Assembly: GCF_002117125.1 (NCBI RefSeq)
Contig: NZ_CP019344.1
Coordinates: forward strand, 1,426,001 to 1,490,000
DNA: 64,000 nt
Source of the DNA: Nonlabens spongiae
Lineage (GTDB): Bacteria > Bacteroidota > Bacteroidia > Flavobacteriales > Flavobacteriaceae
Direction: 5' to 3'
Positions 26,401-35,783 of this stretch are shown here, piece after piece. How positions within the stretch are numbered: the stretch's first letter is position 1; the number at the start of each line of letters is the position of its first letter. The notes below the pieces were generated by a model. The model was not told the origin of the DNA and searched no databases. It worked only from the letters and a program-made list of their open reading frames with translations. Position numbers and translations under genes: made by a program.

Positions 26401-29400
26401 TTTCAATTAAAGGGAATACGGGTTTTTGCGTTGTGAATTGCTTTCAGAATTCCAAAAGATGTGATCTTTGACAACATATGGGATTTACTGACGCATCCAT
26501 AGATAGTTGTGAATTGCTTTCAGAATTCCAAAAGATGTGATCTTTGACAACTTTGACAATCTTAACAAGTCCCTCGGTAAAGTTGTGAATTGCTTTCAGA
26601 ATTCCAAAAGATGTGATCTTTGACAACTTCAAGCGTAGTTTCACGATCGCTTTTCTTGTTGTGAATTGCTTTCAGAATTCCAAAAGATGTGATCTTTGAC
26701 AACTGAATCGGTTTCAGTTCCAAGATCTGTCTGGTTGTGAATTGCTTTCAGAATTCCAAAAGATGTGATCTTTGACAACACCATCGTTCTAAGGGAAACG
26801 GAATTCTGAGTTGTGAATTGCTTTCAGAATTCCAAAAGATGTGATCTTTGACAACCTGAGCGACTGGGCATGCCACATGTATCCAGTTGTGAATTGCTTT
26901 CAGAATTCCAAAAGATGTGATCTTTGACAACTTTCAGATCAAAAAATGAATGAGTCTTTAAGTTGTGAATTGCTTTCAGAATTCCAAAAGATGTGATCTT
27001 TGACAACGGATCGTGGTTTTATCAATCAGCGGCAGTAGTTGTGAATTGCTTTCAGAATTCCAAAAGATGTGATCTTTGACAACATCAATTCTTAAGTGAT
27101 GTGGTATGAAAGAGTTGTGAATTGCTTTCAGAATTCCAAAAGATGTGATCTTTGACAACGTGCGCAAATCCATGCGAGACAACCTTCTGTTGTGAATTGC
27201 TTTCAGAATTCCAAAAGATGTGATCTTTGACAACTGTGTTTATGGCATACTAAAGATTGCCGTGTTGTGAATTGCTTTCAGAATTCCAAAAGATGTGATC
27301 TTTGACAACAACAACTACCTGCTTATGCTCTGGATTGCTGTTGTGAATTGCTTTCAGAATTCCAAAAGATGTGATCTTTGACAACTACAAGCAATAAAGA
27401 TAGACCTAATGTAAAGTTGTGAATTGCTTTCAGAATTCCAAAAGATGTGATCTTTGACAACACCGGTTCACAGACCAAAAATGAGAGGGTGTTGTGAATT
27501 GCTTTCAGAATTCCAAAAGATGTGATCTTTGACAACGACTCCTGCCCGATCCACTAAACCTCAACTGTTGTGAATTGCTTTCAGAATTCCAAAAGATGTG
27601 ATCTTTGACAACATCAGCATCCTGCTCCACACGTACCCTGAGTTGTGAATTGCTTTCAGAATTCCAAAAGATGTGATCTTTGACAACGAATGGAAGCGCT
27701 GCATGCAGCGCACAGCGTTGTGAATTGCTTTCAGAATTCCAAAAGATGTGATCTTTGACAACTCGCCACAAAATAGATCCATAAAACTCAAAGTTGTGAA
27801 TTGCTTTCAGAATTCCAAAAGATGTGATCTTTGACAACGATGGCTGGGACGTGGAGCTGCTCTATCAAGTTGTGAATTGCTTTCAGAATTCCAAAAGATG
27901 TGATCTTTGACAACTGGCAGGAGTCCCATCGTAGGCATTACCTGGTTGTGAATTGCTTTCAGAATTCCAAAAGATGTGATCTTTGACAACGCAACCCATA
28001 GGCAGCACTATCGTTAGTAGTTGTGAATTGCTTTCAGAATTCCAAAAGATGTGATCTTTGACAACCTTTTTCAACCCTACCGTGTTGAACATCGAGTTGT
28101 GAATTGCTTTCAGAATTCCAAAAGATGTGATCTTTGACAACAACGAGGGAATGTCCTGGATGAGGACATTAGTTGTGAATTGCTTTCAGAATTCCAAAAG
28201 ATGTGATCTTTGACAACTGACGATTCAGGTATCATGGCGTTTTTTGAGTTGTGAATTGCTTTCAGAATTCCAAAAGATGTGATCTTTGACAACTTTATTA
28301 CTGACCAAGGACGGTGAGAACGCGTTGTGAATTGCTTTCAGAATTCCAAAAGATGTGATCTTTGACAACTGTTCCTAACAACACCACTTCAGAATTAGGG
28401 TTGTGAATTGCTTTCAGAATTCCAAAAGATGTGATCTTTGACAACTTCTACCTGAGGTAGTGTGTTGTCTGTCCTGTTGTGAATTGCTTTCAGAATTCCA
28501 AAAGATGTGATCTTTGACAACAACGAGGGAATGTCCTCGATGAGGACATTTGTTGTGAATTGCTTTCAGAATTCCAAAAGATGTGATCTTTGACAACCTG
28601 TCGTAGAGCCATTCGTGCGCCCGTCAAGTTGTGAATTGCTTTCAGAATTCCAAAAGATGTGATCTTTGACAACACCTTTGAACTAAACGTAAGGTTCACC
28701 ACGGTTGTGAATTGCTTTCAGAATTCCAAAAGATGTGATCTTTGACAACTGAATGCAAACCGTCGTATCTACAGGTCTAGTTGTGAATTGCTTTCAGAAT
28801 TCCAAAAGATGTGATCTTTGACAACATAGAGTCGGAACTTATCCTATCGGTATGAGTTGTGAATTGCTTTCAGAATTCCAAAAGATGTGATCTTTGACAA
28901 CTAAACTACTAACTAATAAAACGTTACCAATGTTGTGAATTGCTTTCAGAATTCCAAAAGATGTGATCTTTGACAACGGTACTGAAAATCAAGACATCGC
29001 GGTAGAGTTGTGAATTGCTTTCAGAATTCCAAAAGATGTGATCTTTGACAACAGTAGTACAGCTATTCGGTAGGTGGGTCTGGTTGTGAATTGCTTTCAG
29101 AATTCCAAAAGATGTGATCTTTGACAACCCATCGGTAAGAAATCATAAGTTCAGAAGTGTTGTGAATTGCTTTCAGAATTCCAAAAGATGTGATCTTTGA
29201 CAACGATCTGCATGTAATTAATAACATCTTAAATGTTGTGAATTGCTTTCAGAATTCCAAAAGATGTGATCTTTGACAACTAAGTAATTCTTGATCCACT
29301 TTCTGAATCAGTTGTGAATTGCTTTCAGAATTCCAAAAGATGTGATCTTTGACAACCGGCAAAATCTACATCAATCTGACCACGTGGTTGTGAATTGCTT

Positions 29401-29508
29401 TCAGAATTCCAAAAGATGTGATCTTTGACAACTCTTATCATAGAGCGCAAATTAGCTCAAATGTTGTGAATTGCTTTCAGAATTCCAAAAGATGTGATCT
29501 TTGACAAC
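23488..29508 (+). CRISPR. type II-C CRISPR array: 79 full 46-nt repeats plus one 5'-truncated repeat, 79 spacers
   Basis: The repeat starts GTTGTGAATTGCTTTCAG and ends GTGATCTTTGACAAC, 46 nt. Full copies run from 23549-23594 to 29463-29508; I found no difference among them by eye. Of the 78 spacers between full repeats, 64 are 30 nt and 14 are 29 nt. The first repeat (23488-23519) keeps only its last 32 nt, and its spacer is 29 nt. The plus strand is the crRNA strand, because the tracrRNA anti-repeat at 35612-35628 pairs with repeat bases 2-18. A hairpin terminator abuts the last repeat. cas2, cas1 and cas9 follow on the opposite strand. The many minus-strand open frames through the array are artefacts of the repeat. 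Confidence 0.99.
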
Positions 29509-29542
29509 ATACCCAGCACAAAATGCTGGGTATGTTTGTTTT
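29508..29542 (+). terminator. terminator abutting the last CRISPR repeat
   Basis: Stem CATACCCAGCA / TGCTGGGTATG with a five-base loop, then TTTGTTTTA. Its first base is the last base of the final repeat. It should end plus-strand array transcription before it meets cas2 antisense. Confidence 0.85.
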
Positions 29543-29580
29543 ATGCCTTTTAGTAGAATCATGATTTTAGGGGTCAAATC

Positions 29581-29668
29581 GTTCTCGACTGCGCTCGAAC
29601 TGACATTTTAGTGATTGTAAGGAGATGCCTACAGTAGCTCTTCGACATTTTTCGACGCCGCTCAGGGA
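29581..29668. repeat. pair of CTCGAC/TTCGAC...GCTC dispersed repeats between array and cas2
   Basis: TTCTCGACTGCGCTCGAAC at 29582-29600 and TTCGACGCCGCTCAGGGA at 29651-29668. A third related copy (TTCGACTTCGCTCAGGG) sits at 38289-38305 in the barrel remnant. This is a short imperfect palindrome family common in flavobacterial intergenic DNA. Confidence 0.6.
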
Positions 29669-29696
29669 ACAAGCTCAGCATGATATTGGATAGATT

Positions 29697-30038
<342 letters not shown>

Positions 30039-30049
30039 TTATTAATCAT

Positions 30050-30961
30050 TTACATAACAGTTTTCTGAAATTTAGGATATAGAATCTTACGACTACTTCC
30101 CTCGTAACATTCCCAAAGCGAATTGGTCGTACGGCTCATCGCATTCATCAGTGGACTGTTTTTACCATCCATAACAACATCCATCGCTGGAATCATTAGA
30201 AGTTGACTTTTGAGATCTTTTGTCAATTCTTCTATTTCAACTCCTGATATGACGATATCATAAACTACCATATCCACAAAAGGTCGATAGGGTTCCATCA
30301 CATCATCTGCCAAAGTGAAGGCATTATACTTATTGTGATGAAAAATACCCAGACTAGGCAAAAGCCCACTTGAAACAAGAGCTCTTGCGGCAACGGCTCT
30401 TAAAATGGCGTAACCGTAGTTGAGTAAATTATTGGGCGGTATGCCTTTCTGATTACGGCTAAAATTCTCTAAGTCATCAAACAGGCGTTGGAAATAATAA
30501 GCTGCCGCGAGAGCCTCTTCGTTGTCATGAATGGAGTTGCCCACTTCCCCTACATATCGTTTTAACCGTAAAGCGTTTTTGCCTCTTCTCAATAGATGAT
30601 TGGCTTGGTTATCAATTTTGGCAATAACAGTCTGCTTCCACAGGTTTTTCTTGAGCGGCACACTAGCATCTAGCTGATGTCTATAACGCACCGTTTGTTC
30701 ACTGTGCCCCTGTAAAGGTTGTAATAAGCCCGTAGGCAAATGCTGACTGTTGCAGGTGATTACGGCAGTTTTATTATCGATCAACTTACGTAATAAACTC
30801 GTGGTTATGGTGATTTGTGGATCTTCCAATACGATATAGCCTAGATCTTCAATGGGCGTCGTGCGTTCATCTTTATCATCATCTGGATAATTGACAACCA
30901 ATTGTTCATTTTTAGTACTGAGGTAGGCTGGGTTGCCGAAGAACAGGGTGCGTTTGATCAT
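30050..30961 (-). CDS. cas1: CRISPR-associated Cas1 integrase (type II-C)
   Basis: 303 residues. The N-terminal beta domain starts MIKRTLFFGNPAYLS. The helical C-terminal domain carries the metal-binding residues: Glu in DNEEALAAAYYF (about 149), His in GIFHHNKYNAF (about 206) and Asp in LADDVMEPYRPF (about 219). Cas1 joins prespacers to the repeat. Its ATG overlaps the cas9 stop by one base, so the two are translationally coupled. Confidence 0.97.
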   Translation of the reverse strand: MIKRTLFFGNPAYLSTKNEQLVVNYPDDDKDERTTPIEDLGYIVLEDPQITITTSLLRKLIDNKTAVITCNSQHLPTGLLQPLQGHSEQTVRYRHQLDASVPLKKNLWKQTVIAKIDNQANHLLRRGKNALRLKRYVGEVGNSIHDNEEALAAAYYFQRLFDDLENFSRNQKGIPPNNLLNYGYAILRAVAARALVSSGLLPSLGIFHHNKYNAFTLADDVMEPYRPFVDMVVYDIVISGVEIEELTKDLKSQLLMIPAMDVVMDGKNSPLMNAMSRTTNSLWECYEGSSRKILYPKFQKTVM

Positions 30962-33900
30962 TATCTTTCAATTTTGATAACCTCACCTAAGCGACTAACT
31001 ATCAATTTCCAGCAAACAGATTTGACTTGAATCCCGTCAACGGTGTTTTGACTTTTTAATTGAGGACTGCCAAGACCATATTCATTCTTTATTAAGTCCA
31101 CATAATTTAATCCGTACTCCTTTGCAAAATTCTTTCGTTTTGAATTGTCTTTTAGATTGTATATAGTATCGGAAGAATACATGGGAATGAAATTAGCCGT
31201 TGTACCACTTCCATCTTTAAATTGATATAGGTTATGCAGTTGCCTCATTGACAAATTTGAAAAATTAACATCCTCATTTTCTTCTATTGGCACATAGACT
31301 AAATCATTAGGTTGTAAATAGAATTTGAGTTTGAAATCAGGGAAATCGGGATGACGTTCTGGTACATTTTTTTTCTCTGATAGTCGTAAATTTTGTTCTA
31401 GCTTCTGGGTTTCTATAATTTCTTCAAAACGTGGGACATAATATTTTCTTTCCCCATCTTTCTCGTAAATGCAGAAGTAAAGATTAGTGCCAGATGCTGA
31501 TTTGACAAATTTTGTTTCGCGGATAAGATTATCTTCTTCATCAGTCCATTTTCGTATAGAGAATTGTTTTCCCTTATTGAATTTTAAGCGGACCTTTTTA
31601 ATGGGATGATGAAATGTTCCATTATTCAACTCCAAAATATTGTCGTTCATATCTGCAATACCTGCCTGCGAAAAAGCAACTTCTTCTGGCTTTAACGCCT
31701 TGCCATTTTCGTCTTTTTGATTCAAGAATTTTTCTTGTTTCAAATGTTTAAGAAGAATCTGTTTCGTAACTGGGTCAACCACATCTTTTATTTTCTTTTC
31801 ATTGAATGACGTATTAAGTGGCTCTCGTTTGACCAAATGTTCTTTATGCTCACCATTTTCAATGAGTCCAAAATAAGTGTCCTCGTGCAAAGGCTTCCTT
31901 ATTGCCCAATTTCTTTTACCATTGGTTTGTTCTATCCATTGTTTTTTCTTCTTCCCATTTTTGCCATAGAGGTACTCTCCTTTTTCGTTCTTGTATTGCC
32001 AGTTGTAATTGCTGGCTTTGTTAATGGCACGTAGATTTTGCTTAAAGCTAATTACGATAACTTGTAAGCTCGCTTTCGCGGAAGCGGTAAAATTATCCCA
32101 CGGTTTTTTGTAGTCTGCTAAAACTGTATGTTTTGTTTTCTCGCCAGTAAGAACATCGGTTTTTTCAATTTCTTTTGTTTCTCTAAGCTTTCTACCTAGA
32201 TCATATCGTTTTGCATTTTCTTTTGCGTGCTGATTGTTGATGTAATTGACGTGAGATCTAGTAGCACAAGCTATAACGATAGCATCCAAGGCGTGATGGC
32301 GATGATCTATTCTTTTAAGTTGAAAGTTAGGTTTGAGTTCAAGAGGAACTTCAGGCTTGAAGAATCCTCCATCTTTCTTAATACTACCAAATAAACCATT
32401 CTCTTCATTCTCCTCACCACAAATCAATCGGTTGAGTCTTTTAAAGCGATCTTCAACGAGCTCACTCCAAACTGCATTAAGACCCCAACTTGCCCTCAAC
32501 TTTGCGGTTACCCCACCAGCAACAGGTAATACATTTTTAACAGTAGATTCTTGCTCACCGTCTTCCCTGACAATATTGCTGAATATCTTAAGCGCTACTT
32601 TGCTGATATATCTCATATCCGTTTTTTCGCGCTCACTCAATTTTTGAGGTATTTCCTCTAAGAGCAAATTTGATAGCTTCTTACTGTCATAATTATCTTT
32701 TACAAACTTCTCATAGCTAGATTGGCTTGGAATAAAAACACTCTTACCTTCACCTAATGGCACCTCGGTTTCCTGAAACTCTTGGATAAAGACATAAGCT
32801 GTTCTGTTATCTTTCAGTTTATTAACGTTGGTTTCACATATTACTTTGTTGTTGAATGAGTTGTCTAAAAACTTGCCTTGAGGAATGATATGCTCAATCT
32901 CATATTTTGAGGTAAACAGGTCACTAAGCGGTATTATTTTTTGAGTATAAGGTGAAACGTACTTTTGCTCCAACCACAGCTTATATTTTAGTACTTCGGT
33001 AGATGTTGGTACATCCTTTTTTATGAACTTGTCTACGGTAAGTTTTCCTTCTAAGGTCTCTTTGGCCAGTTCCTTGTCTGTAAAAAGTGACAGGACAGTC
33101 TGTTCGTAAATTTTGAGCTTTTCAAAGTGTGTTCTGGATTTTGGTCGTACTTCTTTAACATCCTCATAGTTCTTCAACTCATAAAGTAAGTTTCTTACTC
33201 GCTGATTCGTATTCTTGTTTTTATTAATTGAGTCAGAAATTCTTTCTCTTACCTTTTTAGGGTTTTTTAAGTCTCTGCCTATCTCGATGTGGATTTCATC
33301 GAATAATCGTTCATAGTTTTTATATTCCTTTTTAGTCTTTTCATCCTTGTAGGTTTCAAATGGTATGTTGAATTTCTCAGCATAAACTTGCCAAATATCC
33401 AAGGTAACCCTCAGGGATTCAAGCAATACTTGTTCTACAATAGGATTGCGCAGACTGTGTTGTTTAAAACCTTTAATATAATCACGTAGGTCTTTTGAAT
33501 TTTTCCATTGGGTCACGTCCACTTCTGCGTGTCTGCCATAAACAACATAAGAGGCAAGCCATAACGGCAGGCCTTGAAAATCACTTATCTCGGTAAGATG
33601 AATAGCCTTTTCACGGACTCTGTTCTTCAAGGACTCATCAAATTCTCCAGTAATTAGTTTATCGATCCTATCTAAGGTTTTTTTATCAATCTTATCCTCT
33701 TTCCAGTTTTGGCCAGTGCGCATTAAAGCCAGTAGTTTTTTGATAGCCTTTTCGGAATAGGACGCGTATTCTTTTTTGAGCATTGGGCTACGTTCTAATC
33801 TCTTGAACGTTTCCTCTTCAAATTGGTGCTTTTTTGAAAGCTTCTCTATGGCAGTATAGTATTCTTTCTTGTCTGTTACCGAGTATATGATATGCCACAA

Positions 33901-35574
33901 TTTTAACTCTAACTCTGCTGTTAATTTAGGTTTGTCTGCCTTACTGAGCTTAGAGAGTAATTTCGGTCTTGTTTGATTGCAATCCAATTTCAGCTTGTCA
34001 TCATCGGAATAATTCCATCGATAACTCGCCTGATCTTTTTTGCTCTTGATAAAGTAGGCGACCAACTGTTTTTGAGTGATTGTTTCTTTATTATAGAGAA
34101 ATTCAAAAAAAGCAACAAAGTCTTTTCTGGCTTTAAGAAATTGATTTGTGACATCAACATTGAGCAATATCTTGCCATTTGATTCTGTTTCTCTCATTTG
34201 AATCTTGAGATTATGCGTTAATTGCCAAATCCTAAATTCTTGAAACAATGGGTGTAACTTAGGCATGCCATTAATGGCTACCGTTTGCTTCTCCCCAGTT
34301 TCTGAATCCTTATAAAACCGTTTTTCAAAATTACACTTTGATATAAGCGACTTCTTGCTTTTTAACGGGCGATGATAAAAAAGAATATCACGAAGAAAAA
34401 GATGAATGAATTTATCCTTTTGCTTTAAAAGGTTTTCTGCGTGTTCTTGATTGTTTGGATATAATTCATCTACTGCTTTCTTGTAAATCTCATCATCTAG
34501 CCATTCATTCGTTCTATACTTTAATTGAGTTCTAAGTATTGCTTCTAATTCATCAAAATAGAATTCTCGATCAATAGTTCTGATTAATTCCCCTCTAACT
34601 TTTTGAGTAGGTTTTCTTAGAATGGCTTCATATATGTACTTTCCTACAAACTGGTCACTTAAATCTTGTTCAGTTTTTCTCTTTATGGCTTCCCAGTCTT
34701 GCTCAGTTTTTACTTCTCTATAGGTACGAGATAACGAACCATCTTTTTTTAAGGTGCTGGTTACTATAAATTCTGTTTCTTTATTTTTCCATAGTTCAGG
34801 TTTAGTGGTTTTCTTTTTTGAATCATCATATACCAATCCTTCTTCATCTTTAAAAATGATATTATATAAAACTTTGTTATCCACTTTTTCTTCGGTCTCT
34901 TTAAAATCAGACGCCACCAAAACCTTGTATTCAACAGTCTTATTTTCATCTATGGATATCTCTTGTTCGTTTCGAGCCTGATAGTAACCGCGCTTCTGAT
35001 TGAAATTGAGTAAAATCCAAGCTAGTTCTGCGTTAGTTAATTCTTGGGTTAATCCTTTCTTCCTCAAATAGTACAATGTCCAGTCATAGGGTAACCTGAA
35101 TGGTTTACCTTTCTTATTCAGTTTTGGTAAAGAAGGATGTACTTTCCTGAACTCGTTCTCCATCTCAAGATATGAATCCATAAAAAGGAAAATATGTTTT
35201 CCGTTTTCATCTCGTTCATTTGAATAGGCAATCAAAGGTTCTTCTTGTTTCTTAAACTGACCTTTTTTGCTTTCAAAATCGACAAGGTTGGAATAATGGT
35301 TTGGAAAATAGTCTAATATATTTAGGACTCTGTGTAATCTCTCCCGTCTGACATTGCTTCGCTCGTAAAGGCGACGTGTGCCTCTGTCATCCGTTCTCTC
35401 AGCGGTTTGCGATTTTGTAACTCCTTTTTCGAAATCGCTAAGAACCCTCTTGGACATCGGGATAATTCTCGATCCAGAATCGATTATATAGCTATTGTTA
35501 TTTTGAAACTCATAGTTGAGTAATGCCCACCCAATCGAGTTCGTCCCTAAGTCCAGTCCTAAAATTCGTTTCAT
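30961..35574 (-). CDS. cas9: CRISPR effector nuclease Cas9 (type II-C, large form)
   Basis: 1537 residues. It cuts DNA matching the crRNA. RuvC-I has Asp8 in ILGLDLGTNSIGWAL. The arginine-rich bridge helix is at about 60-90 (TRRLYERSNVRRERLHRVL). RuvC-II has Glu about 764 in HIEIGRDL. The HNH domain has His about 895 in YEIEHIIPQG, with NNKVI after it. RuvC-III has HHALDAIVIA with Asp about 1097. All nuclease residues are present. It is far longer than the 1000-1100 residues of well-known II-C enzymes, though large Bacteroidetes forms exist; the extra length lies in the recognition lobe and after RuvC-III. A palindrome copy with one mismatch encodes S-A-K-A-S after RuvC-III. First gene of the cas operon. 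Confidence 0.98.
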   Translation of the reverse strand: MKRILGLDLGTNSIGWALLNYEFQNNNSYIIDSGSRIIPMSKRVLSDFEKGVTKSQTAERTDDRGTRRLYERSNVRRERLHRVLNILDYFPNHYSNLVDFESKKGQFKKQEEPLIAYSNERDENGKHIFLFMDSYLEMENEFRKVHPSLPKLNKKGKPFRLPYDWTLYYLRKKGLTQELTNAELAWILLNFNQKRGYYQARNEQEISIDENKTVEYKVLVASDFKETEEKVDNKVLYNIIFKDEEGLVYDDSKKKTTKPELWKNKETEFIVTSTLKKDGSLSRTYREVKTEQDWEAIKRKTEQDLSDQFVGKYIYEAILRKPTQKVRGELIRTIDREFYFDELEAILRTQLKYRTNEWLDDEIYKKAVDELYPNNQEHAENLLKQKDKFIHLFLRDILFYHRPLKSKKSLISKCNFEKRFYKDSETGEKQTVAINGMPKLHPLFQEFRIWQLTHNLKIQMRETESNGKILLNVDVTNQFLKARKDFVAFFEFLYNKETITQKQLVAYFIKSKKDQASYRWNYSDDDKLKLDCNQTRPKLLSKLSKADKPKLTAELELKLWHIIYSVTDKKEYYTAIEKLSKKHQFEEETFKRLERSPMLKKEYASYSEKAIKKLLALMRTGQNWKEDKIDKKTLDRIDKLITGEFDESLKNRVREKAIHLTEISDFQGLPLWLASYVVYGRHAEVDVTQWKNSKDLRDYIKGFKQHSLRNPIVEQVLLESLRVTLDIWQVYAEKFNIPFETYKDEKTKKEYKNYERLFDEIHIEIGRDLKNPKKVRERISDSINKNKNTNQRVRNLLYELKNYEDVKEVRPKSRTHFEKLKIYEQTVLSLFTDKELAKETLEGKLTVDKFIKKDVPTSTEVLKYKLWLEQKYVSPYTQKIIPLSDLFTSKYEIEHIIPQGKFLDNSFNNKVICETNVNKLKDNRTAYVFIQEFQETEVPLGEGKSVFIPSQSSYEKFVKDNYDSKKLSNLLLEEIPQKLSEREKTDMRYISKVALKIFSNIVREDGEQESTVKNVLPVAGGVTAKLRASWGLNAVWSELVEDRFKRLNRLICGEENEENGLFGSIKKDGGFFKPEVPLELKPNFQLKRIDHRHHALDAIVIACATRSHVNYINNQHAKENAKRYDLGRKLRETKEIEKTDVLTGEKTKHTVLADYKKPWDNFTASAKASLQVIVISFKQNLRAINKASNYNWQYKNEKGEYLYGKNGKKKKQWIEQTNGKRNWAIRKPLHEDTYFGLIENGEHKEHLVKREPLNTSFNEKKIKDVVDPVTKQILLKHLKQEKFLNQKDENGKALKPEEVAFSQAGIADMNDNILELNNGTFHHPIKKVRLKFNKGKQFSIRKWTDEEDNLIRETKFVKSASGTNLYFCIYEKDGERKYYVPRFEEIIETQKLEQNLRLSEKKNVPERHPDFPDFKLKFYLQPNDLVYVPIEENEDVNFSNLSMRQLHNLYQFKDGSGTTANFIPMYSSDTIYNLKDNSKRKNFAKEYGLNYVDLIKNEYGLGSPQLKSQNTVDGIQVKSVCWKLIVSRLGEVIKIER
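32072..32085. repeat. one-mismatch copy of the palindrome inside cas9
   Basis: GCTTTCGCGGAAGC; one base differs from the perfect form, changing the usual A-F-A-K-A reading to A-S-A-K-A. It lies between RuvC-III and the C-terminal PAM-interacting region. Confidence 0.75.
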
Positions 35575-35599
35575 ATTATGTGTAGTTAGTTAGTTTTTA

Positions 35600-35607
35600 T
35601 ATCTTTA
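35600..35607 (+). promoter_or_regulatory. putative -7 box of the tracrRNA promoter
   Basis: TATCTTTA, one base from the Bacteroidetes -7 consensus TAnnTTTG, five bases before the anti-repeat. ATCTTTACAA here mirrors ATCTTTGACAA at the end of every CRISPR repeat. No clear -33 TTG was found. Confidence 0.5.
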
Positions 35608-35611
35608 CAAT

Positions 35612-35696
35612 CTGAAAGCAATTCACAATAAGGATTATTCCGTTGTGAAAACATTTAAGTTAGCCTCTCGACTTCAACTGGGAGGCATTTTTTTTG
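35612..35696 (+). ncRNA. tracrRNA of the type II-C CRISPR system
   Basis: Bases 35612-35628 (CTGAAAGCAATTCACAA) are the exact complement of repeat bases 2-18, a 17-nt anti-repeat. The sequence then runs through a small GGATTATTCC hairpin and TTGTGAAAACATTTAAG, the usual middle of Bacteroidetes II-C tracrRNAs. It ends in a terminator: stem GCCTCTC / GGGAGGC at 35663-35686, then a run of eight or nine T. It is divergent from cas9, whose ATG is 38 bp away. It pairs with crRNA, allows RNase III processing and loads Cas9. The 5' end is estimated. Confidence 0.93.
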
Positions 35697-35732
35697 CTTA
35701 AATGTTTCATGAGCTCAAATCGTTAATAGCAA

Positions 35733-35783
35733 ATTGCGAACTAAAACATTTAAAGCGGCCTTTACGGGTCGCTTTCTTTTTTG
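35733..35783 (+). ncRNA. second tracrRNA-tail-like hairpin, possibly an alternative 3' end
   Basis: TTGCGAACTAAAACATTTAAAG followed by the hairpin AAAGCG...CGCTTT and C-T6. Split for reading: TTGCGAACTA, AAACATTTAA, AGCGGCC. It resembles the tracrRNA segment TTGTGAAAACATTTAAG plus terminator 80-90 bp earlier, but has no anti-repeat. It could be a read-through terminator giving a longer tracrRNA, or a duplicated tail. Confidence 0.5.

Noticed and set aside
23466..29127. Many 60-110 residue minus-strand open frames containing VVKDHIFWNSESNSQ or LSKITSFGILKAIHN
   Set aside because: They are translations of the CRISPR repeat in two frames joined by spacer sequence, not proteins.
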